A DNA stretch of 64,000 bases from Leptospira andrefontaineae (lineage in GTDB: Bacteria > Spirochaetota > Leptospiria > Leptospirales > Leptospiraceae): positions 62,001 to 126,000 of the forward strand of contig NZ_RQEY01000018.1 in assembly GCF_004770105.1 (NCBI RefSeq), given 5' to 3'. Shown here one piece after another: positions 1 to 10,878 of the stretch (position 1 is the first letter of the stretch; each line of letters begins with the position of its first letter). Under the pieces are notes generated by a model. The model had not been told where the DNA came from, searched no databases, and saw only the letters and a list, made by a program, of their open reading frames with translations. The position numbers and the translations under genes were made by a program.

Positions 1-292
1 CACCTTTGATCTTTTCTTGTCCGTGTTTGAATTCCAACTCTAGTTCTTGTTTTCCTGATTGGAGAAGTTTGGGATTTTGGATCCAATCCGCTTGGAACCC
101 ATATCCGTTCTCTATCATTTTTCTTTGAGAGAGAATGGATTGTTCGTATTTGAGTCCTTTTTCGTAATAATTGGAATCGATAGTGGGAGTATGTCCTGCT
201 AATGCAAGTTTTACTGTGAAAAATGTGGCCACGAATAATGTTAGGAAGGCAAACTTAATCACCCAAAATGCTCTTTTTAAACTAACGTCCAT
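1..292 (-). CDS. FixH-like protein, cbb3 oxidase assembly (partial, C-terminus off the left edge)
   Basis: The reading frame starts at the ATG at 292 and stays open to the left edge, giving about 97 residues. A membrane segment lies near residues 11-30, followed by a YYEKGLKYEQ-type stretch typical of FixH, a single-pass protein used in cbb3 oxidase maturation, probably for copper handling. The gene overlaps the last 11 bases of the CcoG gene, so it is very probably translationally coupled to it. The ccoG-fixH order is common in cbb3 clusters. The C-terminal part lies outside the window, so the family call rests on the N-terminal half and the context. Confidence 0.8.
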   Translation of the reverse strand, partial: MDVSLKRAFWVIKFAFLTLFVATFFTVKLALAGHTPTIDSNYYEKGLKYEQSILSQRKMIENGYGFQADWIQNPKLLQSGKQELELEFKHGQEKIKG

Positions 293-1649
293 GGACTATC
301 CTCTCATCATTTGGTAATTTCCATCCGGATATAGATACCGGAAGTAGGAATGGAACTGTTTCCGATTTGGAATATTCAGAATCCTGAATGTCTATCACTT
401 TTAGCTTAATATCATGACTTCTTCTTTTGGCGTCTTGATCCGCTATTTTAAGTTCTATAAATAGCCTGTATCTTTCTTCCGAGTTTCCTTTTAGTTCTAC
501 TGTGGCTTCTTCTGTTCCGCCGACGAGTATTCTTCTTTCTCCTTGAAGATCAGAAGTTTCTATTTCGAATTTTAAGGTTCTGTCTTTAGAGGTCAGATTT
601 TGCATTTGTACTTCATAGAAGTTACGAACGATCCCTTCTTGGACTAACATAGGTTGGATGTTTCTGTCAGGAAGAACTGATAGATAGAGTGGGACTCTGC
701 TGGATAATAAGATTCCTATAGCAGAAATTGTAAGAATTAAAGAAAGGGCGTAAACGATTGTTCTTGGGCGGACCCAGCGGATAGGAGATCCTTTTTGGGA
801 GATTTGGTTTTCCGACCAATAGCCTATTAGTGATTTTTTATTTTCCTTAGCCATTTGTTTTGTGCATGCGTCTGAACATTTTCCGCATGCGATACACCAA
901 GGATTTGCTCCATCTCTGATATCTATACCTGTAGGACATACAACAAGGCACATATTACAAGCGGTACAGTCACCGATCTTTGTTTTTCCCTTTCTTCTAG
1001 GTTCACCTCTTGTGTAATCATAGGTAATGTTTACCGAATGATTGTCCATCATCACTGTTTGAAAACGTGCATATGGGCAGCCGTATTTACAAAACTGTTC
1101 TCGTATGAATGCTATATCTGCATACATCGCGAATGTAAAAAATCCCAGAAATAGGGACCAGGTAGGGAAATCTAAATTAGGATTTTTGAAATAAGAGATC
1201 ATTTGGTATGGATCTGAAAAGTAAGAGATCCAAGCAAAAGATGCAGCAAAGCTGACTAAGATCCAGGCTATATGAGTTAAAATTACTAATGCGGAGTTTG
1301 CGTCTTTTTTTCCATATTTGGAATCTTGGATTTTTCTTCCGATCCAATCAAAAATATCTGAGTAGATGGTTTGAGGACAGGCCCATCCGCACCAAACTCT
1401 ACCGATTAAAGTAGTAAATAAGAAGAGGCAAAGTCCTGCCGCTATTAGGAATAGATGAAGAAAGTATCCTTCCTGTGGAATAAAAATATGACCGAATAGA
1501 AAAAACTTTCTATCCGGTATATCCAATCGGATAACTTGAAATCCGTCCCAGCGAATCCAAGGAGTTATAAAAAAGAGAAGTACCAAGAATACCTGGACGT
1601 AATTTCTGGCGGTCCTTATCTTTCCTTGCATTGGCCTTGAAATGATCAT
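282..1649 (-). CDS. ccoG: cbb3 oxidase accessory protein CcoG (FixG/RdxA), polyferredoxin
   Basis: This 455-residue inner-membrane iron-sulfur protein is needed for cbb3 oxidase assembly; the family is linked to reduction of copper for the CuB site. Membrane segments lie near residues 18-32, 63-83, 121-141, 165-183 and 297-316. Two ferredoxin-type cysteine clusters are visible: C228, C231, C234, C238 and C252, C255, C258, C262. Extra cysteines sit in CGWACP (about 87-91) and CKYGCP (about 187-191). The C-terminal periplasmic part is the Ig-like FixG tail. The start has a clear GGAGGA site a few bases upstream. Length is normal. The gene lies after ccoP and overlaps the FixH-like gene. Confidence 0.95.
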   Translation of the reverse strand: MIISRPMQGKIRTARNYVQVFLVLLFFITPWIRWDGFQVIRLDIPDRKFFLFGHIFIPQEGYFLHLFLIAAGLCLFLFTTLIGRVWCGWACPQTIYSDIFDWIGRKIQDSKYGKKDANSALVILTHIAWILVSFAASFAWISYFSDPYQMISYFKNPNLDFPTWSLFLGFFTFAMYADIAFIREQFCKYGCPYARFQTVMMDNHSVNITYDYTRGEPRRKGKTKIGDCTACNMCLVVCPTGIDIRDGANPWCIACGKCSDACTKQMAKENKKSLIGYWSENQISQKGSPIRWVRPRTIVYALSLILTISAIGILLSSRVPLYLSVLPDRNIQPMLVQEGIVRNFYEVQMQNLTSKDRTLKFEIETSDLQGERRILVGGTEEATVELKGNSEERYRLFIELKIADQDAKRRSHDIKLKVIDIQDSEYSKSETVPFLLPVSISGWKLPNDERIVHGR

Positions 1650-1682
1650 TGCTCCTCCTATTGATTCATTGGGACGGTTAAC

Positions 1683-2216
1683 TTATTCGGAAGATTTTAG
1701 CTCCGGATTCTTGGAAGCCAACCAGGCAAGCACTTGGTAAACTTTTTCAGAACCTAATGAGTTCTCATGAGCAGGCATTGGTCCTCTACCTAACTTAGTC
1801 CTTTCTACGGAAATTCCCTTCATTACGGTTGTATAAAGTTCTAGATCCGTATTTCCATGCAGCCATTCTTTATCCATTAGATTAGGGCCTACTAGACCTT
1901 CTCCTGTTGGACCGTGGCAGGCTACACAATAGGTTTGGAATGCTTTCTGTCCTGCATTGATTGCGTCTTGATTCCCTCTGAATGGATTGGATCCGTCAGT
2001 GGACTCAACTGCAACGTTACGATTCGGGAATTCTTTCTCGTATTCTTGGATTTGGGCAGCGTAATACGCGCTTGTTCCCCAATCCGAAAACACGTGGAAA
2101 TATACCGCATAAATTCCTGCGAAAATTATACATCCTAAGAACACCCATTTCCACCATTCAGGAAGAGGATTGTCTGCCTGTCTGATCCCGTCGAATTCCT
2201 TGTTTGGGTCGCTCAT
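1683..2216 (-). CDS. ccoP: cbb3-type cytochrome c oxidase subunit III (CcoP), one-haem form
   Basis: This 177-residue membrane cytochrome c passes electrons to the catalytic subunit. The N-terminus has the CcoP signature (DGIRQADNPLPEWW) and one membrane helix at about 22-42. A single cytochrome c domain follows, with the haem site CVACH at residues 97-101 and a likely axial Met147 in GPMPAHE. Usual CcoP has about 300 residues and two CxxCH haem sites; only one is present here, with no sign of truncation. The start follows the ccoQ stop by one base, and the GGAGGA site is inside the end of ccoQ, which supports coupled translation. Confidence 0.93.
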   Translation of the reverse strand: MSDPNKEFDGIRQADNPLPEWWKWVFLGCIIFAGIYAVYFHVFSDWGTSAYYAAQIQEYEKEFPNRNVAVESTDGSNPFRGNQDAINAGQKAFQTYCVACHGPTGEGLVGPNLMDKEWLHGNTDLELYTTVMKGISVERTKLGRGPMPAHENSLGSEKVYQVLAWLASKNPELKSSE

Positions 2217-2217
2217 A

Positions 2218-2364
2218 TTAATCCTCCTCCAGCATTCTGAATTTAGGTTTTTCCATTCTTTCCTTTCTGGAACTTCTATATACGTATAAGATAATCGTAA
2301 ATATGGAAAGAACCAGGATAGGAAGTCTTAATGATTTATAGATTTGTAATGTATCTAGATCCAT
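2218..2364 (-). CDS. ccoQ: CcoQ-like small cbb3 oxidase subunit
   Basis: This short frame of 48 residues sits between ccoO and ccoP. It begins MDLDTLQIYKSLRLP, has one membrane helix at about residues 10-27 and ends in a charged, mostly basic tail. Size, topology and position fit CcoQ (FixQ), the small subunit that stabilises the cbb3 complex; sequence conservation in this family is low, so the call leans on position. The gene lies 8 bases after ccoO and one base before ccoP, in an unbroken operon. Confidence 0.82.
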   Translation of the reverse strand: MDLDTLQIYKSLRLPILVLSIFTIILYVYRSSRKERMEKPKFRMLEED

Positions 2365-2372
2365 ATTGCACC

Positions 2373-3058
2373 TTACTGTAAACTTTTGGACAATTCGGCA
2401 GTATCTCTTCCCAACTTCAGAAGATAAGCGATTAATGCATCTCCTGCTGTTTTGCCTGCTAAAAGGGTAGAAGCAGAAGAAATGTCTTCCTCAGTATAAG
2501 GAACTCCAACCTTTTGGAGTCCTCTCATATGGTCCGCGATCTTAGAAGCGTCGATGATAGAAGACTCTTCGAATAACCATGGATAAGCAGGCATGATGGA
2601 GCCTTTTGCTGTATCCCTTGGATTGATCAAATGTGTCTTATGCCATTCCGCAGAGGGTTGGATCTGTGATTCGTGAGCTAGATCCGGTCCCGTTCTTTTG
2701 GATCCCCATAAGAAAGGGTGGTCGTAAACATATTCTCCGGCTTTGGAATATCCGTCTTTTCCGTAAGAATGTTGCGGGTCGAAACGATCCACTTCCCATT
2801 TGAAAGGACGTATCATCTGAGTATGACAGTTATTACATCCTTCTTTCTGATAAACGTCTCTTCCTGCTAATTCTAATGCGTTATACGGTTTTACGTTCTG
2901 GATAGGTTCCGCAGTTTTCGTGAGAAAGAATGGAGGAACCAGTTCGAATAATCCTCCGATCAAGATAGCGATCGTAGTATATAAGGTGAATTTAACCCCG
3001 TGTTTTTCCCACTGATCGGTAAAACCGGAGAACCAATCCAATAATTTGTCGAACCAAT

Positions 3059-3062
<4 letters not shown>
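2373..3062 (-). CDS. ccoO: cbb3-type cytochrome c oxidase subunit II (CcoO), mono-haem cytochrome c
   Basis: This 229-residue protein has one N-terminal membrane helix at about residues 25-46 and a periplasmic cytochrome c domain. The haem site is CNNCH at residues 76-80, followed by TQMIRPF, which is characteristic of CcoO/FixO. The distal methionine is probably in GSIMPAYPW. Length is normal. The start codon overlaps the ccoN stop by 4 bases (ATGA). It passes electrons from CcoP to the haem-copper centre in CcoN. Confidence 0.96.
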
Positions 3063-4498
<1,436 letters not shown>

Positions 4499-4596
4499 TC
4501 TTGATCTCTCCGGTATTTTCCGTGAAGGATAATTCCACATTCAGATTGGAATGTCGAAACGCAAGGAATCCGACTTCTACTTCCCTCAAAATCGAC

Positions 4597-4610
4597 TTGA
4601 TAATTGTCAA
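4597..4610 (-). promoter_or_regulatory. FNR/Anr-type box upstream of ccoN
   Basis: The 14-mer on the plus strand is TTGATAATTGTCAA, which matches the FNR consensus TTGAT-N4-ATCAA at 9 of 10 positions. It lies about 100 bases upstream of the ccoN start, between ccoN and the end of the CoA-transferase gene. cbb3 operons in many bacteria are activated by Fnr/Anr/FixK regulators through such boxes. No such regulator is encoded in the window, and no good -10 element was found at the expected distance. Confidence 0.7.
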
Positions 4611-4706
4611 TTGGAGAAAGAAGAGTCAAGTATGATTGGAAATAAATTATAGATTAATGAAATTATAATATATGAAGAAGTATCTATTGGCTTTCGATTT
4701 TGAGAA

Positions 4707-6023
4707 TTAAAATCCTTTAAATCTTTCGAACGCTTCTCTTTCCAGTGCTTCCCTGTGATTTGGATGAGCAATTTGTGTAAGAAGTTTTGCCCTTTGTTTT
4801 AGATTCTTGCCGTAAAGATCTGCAATTCCGTATTCAGTGATTACATAATGAACATGTGCTCTTGTAGTGGTTACACTTGCACCAGGTTGCAAAATTGGAA
4901 CTATCCTTGATTTTCCATGAGAAGTCACAGAAGGAAGCGCAATGATCGGTTTTCCATCTTCTGAAAGAGAAGCTCCTCGGATAAAATCCATCTGTCCCCC
5001 CACACCTGAATATTGTCTGGTCCCAATAGAATCCGCACATACTTGACCAGTAAGATCGACTTCGATTGCGGAATTGATCGCAGTAACTTTAGGATTTTTG
5101 CGGATATTTGCTGTATCGTTTATATAACCTATATCTAAAAATACAACTTCAGGATTATCATCTACGAAATCATAAAGTTTTCTAGTTCCCATTACGAAAC
5201 CTGTTACTATTTTTCCCGGATGGATCTTTTTGTTTTTACCGGTGATAACACCTTTTTCTACCAAGGGGATCACGCCGTCTGAAAACATCTCAGTATGGAT
5301 TCCAAGATCTTTATGATTTTGTAAACAAGACAGAACTGCATCCGGAATGGCTCCGATCCCCATTTGAAGAGTGGCACCATCTTCTACAAGACCCGCAATA
5401 TATTTTCCGATTTTAGTTTCTACTTGGTCTGGCTCGGTATGTTTTGCTTCTAATAATGGAATATTACCTTCTACTAATTTATGGATTTTGTTTATATGAA
5501 TGATCCCGTCCCCGTGGGTCCTGGGCATAAATTGATTTACCTGAGCGATTACAATGTTTGCAGAATCTACAGCAGCCTTGCTCGTATCTACTGAAACCCC
5601 TAAAGAGCAAAATCCATGTTTATCGGGAGGGGAAACTGTGATGAGTGCCACATCCAATGGTAGTATCTTTTTCCTGAATAGAGAAGGGCATTCACTTAGA
5701 AAAATAGGAAGGTAATCCGCTCTTCCTTCTTTCACAGCCTCTCTCATGTTCGCACCTACGAATAGTGCGTTTGTATGAAAAGAAGTCTCCATTCCTTTCT
5801 GTGCATATGGAACTTCTCCTTCCGTATGGATATGGACCATTTCAATATTTTGTAATTCGGATGCTCGAGCGCTTAGTGCTTCAATTAGAAGTTTTGGAGC
5901 AGCATATACACTGTGGATGAAAACTCTTTGGTCGTTTTTGATCTCTGAAACTGCTTCTTTCGGGGAAACAAAATGTAAATCCATATCGGAAGAATTTTTA
6001 GTTTTTAGCTGAGTAGAAGTCAA
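4707..6023 (-). CDS. Acetyl-CoA hydrolase/transferase family protein (4-hydroxybutyrate CoA-transferase-like)
   Basis: This 438-residue protein has both halves of the class I CoA-transferase fold. Visible marks are VGANMREAV and VSPPDKHGFCSLG in the first half, GIGAIPDAVL, then HTEMFSDGV with the likely catalytic glutamate, and GGQMDFIRGA near the end. The C-terminal TEYGIADLYGK is typical of the family. It would move CoA between acetyl-CoA and an acyl acid, or hydrolyse acetyl-CoA; the substrate cannot be told. The frame begins with a TTG at 6023; an ATG at 5984 is the alternative, and neither has a clear ribosome site. It is transcribed toward the cbb3 operon but probably separately. Confidence 0.88.
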   Translation of the reverse strand: MTSTQLKTKNSSDMDLHFVSPKEAVSEIKNDQRVFIHSVYAAPKLLIEALSARASELQNIEMVHIHTEGEVPYAQKGMETSFHTNALFVGANMREAVKEGRADYLPIFLSECPSLFRKKILPLDVALITVSPPDKHGFCSLGVSVDTSKAAVDSANIVIAQVNQFMPRTHGDGIIHINKIHKLVEGNIPLLEAKHTEPDQVETKIGKYIAGLVEDGATLQMGIGAIPDAVLSCLQNHKDLGIHTEMFSDGVIPLVEKGVITGKNKKIHPGKIVTGFVMGTRKLYDFVDDNPEVVFLDIGYINDTANIRKNPKVTAINSAIEVDLTGQVCADSIGTRQYSGVGGQMDFIRGASLSEDGKPIIALPSVTSHGKSRIVPILQPGASVTTTRAHVHYVITEYGIADLYGKNLKQRAKLLTQIAHPNHREALEREAFERFKGF

Positions 6024-6217
6024 GGGACAAAATTAAGTAAAATCCATTGATATTTCTTAGTTTCCTTAGTTTCGAGCTATTATAAGAAGAAGGTCCGTTG
6101 GACAGAAATGATCCCTAGAATAAGGGAGAATTTCGTTCCTTCTATTTCTTTACTGAATACTCATTTGGAATATTAAAAAGGTTTATAAATCCAGAATGGT
6201 CTGAAGAATCAGTGTAG

Positions 6218-9200
6218 ATGGTTTCCGTTTTTTCTCGAAAATTTCCAGGAGTTTTACTGGTCTCAATCCTAATTTTCAGTTTGGGATGTGAGTTAGGATC
6301 TTCTGCTAAGAAAAAACCAAGAGTAGAAAACGGAATACTAGACCTAAGCAAAGATTGGGACTTTGGAAAAGAAGAACCTCTGAGTATAGAAGGTGATTGG
6401 GCATTTTATTGGTCCCAATTATATTCAGAGATCAAAAATCCTTTAAAGACCGATCTGGATCCTTCTCAAAAATCGAAATGGCAAATCGAATTCGGAGATG
6501 TTCCGAATGTTTGGAATGAGAACAAGGACCAAAAATATCCCGGTTTCGGATATGCAACGTATAAGGTGCTTGTTCGTTTAGAAAAGCCGGAAACGGATAT
6601 GGCAATCAAGATGTTGGAAGCATCCACATCTTATACACTTTATGTAAATGGAAAGAAGGTAATTTCAAGCGGAGTAGTTGGAAAAACTCCCGAAACAAGC
6701 GAGCCTTTATACAGACCTGGAGTCAGCGAAATATTTGACTTAGGAACAGAGAACGAAATTGCGATCGAGATCTCCAATTTTTCCCATTTCAAAGGAGGTC
6801 CTTGGGCGAAGATCTTTATAGGAAAAAGAAAAGATCTGGTTACTATACGCCAAAGTAATGTTAGATTAGATTTGTTCGTAGGAGGAGGACTTTTTGTTTT
6901 AGGTCTATACCACCTAAGTTTATTCGCATTCTTAAGAAGAGAGACCTCCACGCTATATTATGGAATTCTAACGATCTGCTCAACCATTCGTATTTTGATC
7001 ACAGGAGAAAGGATATTATATTCTATTTTTCCTAATTTTGATTTCGAATGGGGGTATAGATTGGAATTAATATCCAGCTTTTTTATCGCCATATTCTTCC
7101 CATTATTTATCCAAACCTTATATCCGGATGAGATAAACAAAAAAGTCATTCGGTTTTTAATTAGTATTGTTGTCGGGCTTTCCTTTATCGTACTATTCAC
7201 TCCTTTGGTCATATATTCCAAGACCATTTCTATTTTTGGGATATTAGTAACTATCGCTTGTTTTTATTTGGTTTATGTTTTTTGGAAAGCAATGCGGAAC
7301 AAGAAGTTAGGAGCCGATGTTGGCTTATTCTTCTTTCTTCTATTTTTTGCAGTGGTGACCAATGATATTTTGTATGCGAATATGATCATAAATACTGCAT
7401 ACTTCTCTTCTTATGGAATAGCTTCTTTTTTCGTTGCTCAAGCATTTATGGTCTCTCAAAGATTTACAAGTGCCTATCAACTTTCGGAAAAATTAGCTTA
7501 CGATCTGAAAGAATCCAACCAAAGATTGATATCTTTGGATAAACTCAAAGATGAGTTCTTGGCAAATACTTCTCACGAATTAAGAACTCCTTTGCAGGGT
7601 ATTATAGGAATTGCCGATTCTTTAAAAAGAGGAGTAGGTGGCCCGTTATCCCAATCCGTGGAAAGACAATTGGGAATGATCGTCACAAGCGGACAAAGGC
7701 TTTCAAGTTTAGTAAATGATATTATAGATTTTTCTAAATTAAAACATAAAGACTTAAATCTGAATTTAAGAGCTGTAGACTTATACCAAGCGGTGAATTT
7801 CACTCTGGAATTGAATAAGGTCTCAACAGATCAAACCAAGATTAAATTAGTAAATGCGATCTTACCTGAATTTCCGGACTTACTTGCGGACGAGAATAGA
7901 TTACAACAGATCCTTCAAAACTTAGTGAGTAATGCGATCAAGTTTACGGAGAAGGGAGAAATCGTTGTCAGCGCACGTATCAAAGCCCTTGGAATCGCGG
8001 AAATCAGTGTAAAGGATACCGGGATCGGAATAGATAATTCAGAGCACCAAAAGATATTCGAATTTTTTGAGCAGGTAGAAAGGGGAGATTCTAAAAATAG
8101 TTCCGGTGCAGGACTTGGGCTTTCAATTAGCAGGGCATTGGTTGCCTTGCACGGGGGAGAGATTGGAGTGGAATCCAGCCTGGGGCAAGGTTCTCGTTTT
8201 TATTTTACCATCCCGCTCGTGTCTGGAAAAATCCCTAAATCGGATGGAAAGGAATTAAAGAATTATAAAGAAGGAAATCATCCGGATCCAACTGTCACAC
8301 TTCAAGATGAGCCATCAGATTCGGAGAAGAATGCAAGGATCTTGGTAGTGGATGATGAGCCTGTTAACTTGCAAGTAATCCAAAACTATCTTTCGTTACG
8401 AAATATTTCCTCTGTCACCGCAAAAAGTGGACTGGAGGCCTTGGAAATATTACAAAAAGATAAGGCATTCGATGTTGTTATTTTAGATGTGATGATGCCT
8501 AAGATGTCCGGTTTAGACACAGCCAGAGAGATCCGTAAAACACTTAGCACACTGGAACTTCCTATTTTGATGCTGACTGCAAAAAATCAGGACAAGGATC
8601 TGATGGCGGCATTGAATAATGGTGCAAATGATTATCTCCTCAAACCTTTTGATTTTGAAGAATTGATCCTAAGGATCAATAATTTGCTCGCTTTGGCGGA
8701 CGGTCACAAGAGCCGCTTAAATCAAGAGAATGAGAAGAGAGAGGCCGTGAATAATGTAAGGCAAAGGATCAATATCGATCTACATGATCACCTGGGCGGA
8801 AAACTCACAGATCTAAAATTTTTATCGGAAGAATTATTATCTCAAAACAAAGAAGACAAACCAATCTTCAGAAAGATAAATGAGGCGGTGAATCAATCTA
8901 TCCATATACTCAGAGAACAAATGTTGAAGATAGAAGATCTGGGTTTATTGTCCGAGAATTTTATCACAGGTATCAATTTGGTTTTACTCAGAAGATATTC
9001 CGATGTCGAGAGAGACTTAGAATTCGAATGCCAAGAAGAGCTACTTCAATTCTTTGAAGAAGAAAGAAAAGAAACTTCTATCATTGAACTTTATAGTATT
9101 GTAAACGAGATCACGAATAACGATCTAAAATACGGACAAGGTGTGGCCAAATGGAATTTCTATTTGGAAAACGGGAGTCTCGTGACGGAAATGAATGTGG

Positions 9201-9358
9201 AATCATCTTACCATTTGAAAAAACATAAAACAGGAAGAGGAACGGAAAATCTGATCTATAGGATCTCTGGCCTGGGTGGAAAAGTGGAAATGTCCTTAGT
9301 AGAAAACATATATAAAATAAAAATAAATATCCCGATCGGAAATTTTTCCGTAAAATAA
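6218..9358 (+). CDS. 7TM hybrid sensor kinase/response regulator with a second C-terminal kinase module
   Basis: This 1046-residue signalling protein starts with a signal and lipobox-like end (SLGC near residue 24). A 7TMR-DISM extracellular domain covers about 40-200 and seven membrane helices about 215-410. A HisKA domain has His453 in SHELRTP. The ATPase domain shows an N box near 565-575, DTGIGID near 601 and GAGLGLS near 630. A receiver domain begins near 707 with probable phospho-acceptor Asp757. After it comes a second dimerisation/phospho-acceptor segment, LHDHLGG with His856, like NarX/LytS-type HisKA_3 kinases, and a degenerate ATPase-like end. The next gene is a NarL-type regulator, the usual partner of such a module. 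Confidence 0.9.
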   Translation: MVSVFSRKFPGVLLVSILIFSLGCELGSSAKKKPRVENGILDLSKDWDFGKEEPLSIEGDWAFYWSQLYSEIKNPLKTDLDPSQKSKWQIEFGDVPNVWNENKDQKYPGFGYATYKVLVRLEKPETDMAIKMLEASTSYTLYVNGKKVISSGVVGKTPETSEPLYRPGVSEIFDLGTENEIAIEISNFSHFKGGPWAKIFIGKRKDLVTIRQSNVRLDLFVGGGLFVLGLYHLSLFAFLRRETSTLYYGILTICSTIRILITGERILYSIFPNFDFEWGYRLELISSFFIAIFFPLFIQTLYPDEINKKVIRFLISIVVGLSFIVLFTPLVIYSKTISIFGILVTIACFYLVYVFWKAMRNKKLGADVGLFFFLLFFAVVTNDILYANMIINTAYFSSYGIASFFVAQAFMVSQRFTSAYQLSEKLAYDLKESNQRLISLDKLKDEFLANTSHELRTPLQGIIGIADSLKRGVGGPLSQSVERQLGMIVTSGQRLSSLVNDIIDFSKLKHKDLNLNLRAVDLYQAVNFTLELNKVSTDQTKIKLVNAILPEFPDLLADENRLQQILQNLVSNAIKFTEKGEIVVSARIKALGIAEISVKDTGIGIDNSEHQKIFEFFEQVERGDSKNSSGAGLGLSISRALVALHGGEIGVESSLGQGSRFYFTIPLVSGKIPKSDGKELKNYKEGNHPDPTVTLQDEPSDSEKNARILVVDDEPVNLQVIQNYLSLRNISSVTAKSGLEALEILQKDKAFDVVILDVMMPKMSGLDTAREIRKTLSTLELPILMLTAKNQDKDLMAALNNGANDYLLKPFDFEELILRINNLLALADGHKSRLNQENEKREAVNNVRQRINIDLHDHLGGKLTDLKFLSEELLSQNKEDKPIFRKINEAVNQSIHILREQMLKIEDLGLLSENFITGINLVLLRRYSDVERDLEFECQEELLQFFEEERKETSIIELYSIVNEITNNDLKYGQGVAKWNFYLENGSLVTEMNVESSYHLKKHKTGRGTENLIYRISGLGGKVEMSLVENIYKIKINIPIGNFSVK

Positions 9359-9365
9359 GAAAGGT

Positions 9366-10016
9366 GTGAATACGATCATGAAAAATTCAGATATCAAAGT
9401 AGGAATTGTAGAAAACGACGAAAGTTTTAAGGACCAGATCCTAAAAACTTTGGAATCTATTCCGGAGATAGGCGGAGTATTCCATTGGGAATCTGCAGAA
9501 TCCTTTTGGGAAGATGAGAAAGGAAGAGCCTTAGATATTATTTTTCTGGATATCATGTTAGCTGAAATGAATGGAGTGGAACTTGCGGGAAAAATTTCTG
9601 CAAGAGATCCTGAAATTTCCAAAATTATGCTCTCCAATATGAATTCGGACGAGCTAATTTATGAATCCTTAAAGAACGGTGCCATAGGTTATATCCTGAA
9701 ATCGGAACTTAAGGATATAGCGGATGTGGTGGATACAGTCTTAAAAGGTGGAGCGATCATCACTCCTACAATCGCATTTCGTGTATTGAATAGTTTTAAA
9801 CAAAAAGATTATTCAGGTGAGTTTAAACTTACCCCTAAGGAAAAACAGATCCTGGACGAAATGGTAAAAGGTAAAACAATCGGAAGAGTTGCAGAATTCC
9901 TAAAAGTCAGTAAGTACACCGTACAGCATCATGTGAAGAACATATACAAAAAACTGAATGTACATAATAGGGCTGAGTTGGTGAGAAAGGCAAGCGATAT
10001 AGGATTATTACCTTAA
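9366..10016 (+). CDS. NarL/FixJ-type response regulator (receiver + LuxR HTH)
   Basis: This 216-residue protein has an N-terminal receiver domain with acidic residues in VENDE and likely phospho-acceptor Asp62 in FLDIML. A LuxR-type helix-turn-helix lies at about 152-212 (LTPKEKQILDEM, SKYTVQHHVKNIYKKL). It starts 7 bases after the hybrid kinase, so the two form an operon and probably a cognate pair. The start is uncertain: a GTG at 9366 or an ATG at 9378, neither well placed relative to the AAGAAAGG upstream. Target genes are unknown. Confidence 0.92.
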   Translation: MNTIMKNSDIKVGIVENDESFKDQILKTLESIPEIGGVFHWESAESFWEDEKGRALDIIFLDIMLAEMNGVELAGKISARDPEISKIMLSNMNSDELIYESLKNGAIGYILKSELKDIADVVDTVLKGGAIITPTIAFRVLNSFKQKDYSGEFKLTPKEKQILDEMVKGKTIGRVAEFLKVSKYTVQHHVKNIYKKLNVHNRAELVRKASDIGLLP

Positions 10017-10041
10017 GCGGGTGATAATTCCTGCTTCTTTT

Positions 10042-10878
10042 TCAAACACCTAGATTAGTCAGTTCGTCTAAAAATGCCACGGCAAAACTTCCCGTGCCTG
10101 AGCATTTTTCTGCTGCCCTAGAGCCTGCGATTGCAAAAACTGCGGAAGCAGAAACAGCAGCACGTAATGGGTCTTTTTGAATGCCTAAGAAGGATGCGAT
10201 CAACGCTCCTAAGGAACATCCGACTCCAGTCACTTTAGTCATCAGAATATGACCTCCAGGAACTGCTATTGTCTCTTTTCCGTCCGTGATATAATCTACT
10301 TCTCCACTGATTGCAACTACTGCTCCTGTGCTAATTGCTAATTCTTTAGCAAGAGGCAAAGCATCAGAAGAAGCGGCAGTGGAATCTACACCTTTTCCTC
10401 CACCTACAGCACCGGCCAAGGCTAAGATTTCTGAAGCATTTCCCCTAATAACTGTTGGTTTATGTTGTAGAAGGTCTTTTGCAATTTCAGTTCTGTATCT
10501 AAGGGCACCTACTGCAACTGGATCTAAAACCCAAGGAGTTCCGGATTTTTGGGCAGCGATCGCAGCTGACTTCATTGATTTGGCATCAAAGCTATTAATG
10601 GTCCCTACGTTAATCAGCATTCCGGAGGCAATTGTTGCGAAATCGGCAACTTCTTCTTCCGCTATAACCATGGCAGGAGAAGCTCCGGCTGCGAGAAGAA
10701 CATTCGCGGTCCAGTTCGTAACTACTATATTGGTAAGTACATGCGTTAACGGCGCGTGTTTACGAACTTCCGCGAGATCTGATATGATCTCAGCGGAAGG
10801 CCATATCTTTTGGGGTATATCTGAAGCTGGCATATATACAGGTATAATAGTGAAGATTGGCCTAAAAAGTCGACCCAT
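10042..10878 (-). CDS. thiM: Hydroxyethylthiazole kinase ThiM
   Basis: This 278-residue protein phosphorylates 4-methyl-5-hydroxyethylthiazole, a thiamine salvage step. Family marks are [21 protein letters not shown] near the start, LDPVAVGA in the middle, [10 protein letters not shown], and the anion-hole motif [10 protein letters not shown] near the end. An internal ATG at 10833 (MPASDIPQ) could be the true start, as it matches the usual length better; no ribosome site decides between them. No other thiamine gene is nearby. It converges on the NarL-type regulator. Confidence 0.93.
   Translation of the reverse strand: MGRLFRPIFTIIPVYMPASDIPQKIWPSAEIISDLAEVRKHAPLTHVLTNIVVTNWTANVLLAAGASPAMVIAEEEVADFATIASGMLINVGTINSFDAKSMKSAAIAAQKSGTPWVLDPVAVGALRYRTEIAKDLLQHKPTVIRGNASEILALAGAVGGGKGVDSTAASSDALPLAKELAISTGAVVAISGEVDYITDGKETIAVPGGHILMTKVTGVGCSLGALIASFLGIQKDPLRAAVSASAVFAIAGSRAAEKCSGTGSFAVAFLDELTNLGV

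Noticed and set aside
2217..2364. Longer shadow frames around ccoP on the plus strand and in other minus frames.
   Set aside because: These run through the ccoP gene in wrong frames; no ribosome site or family match. Only the short ccoQ frame fits the operon.
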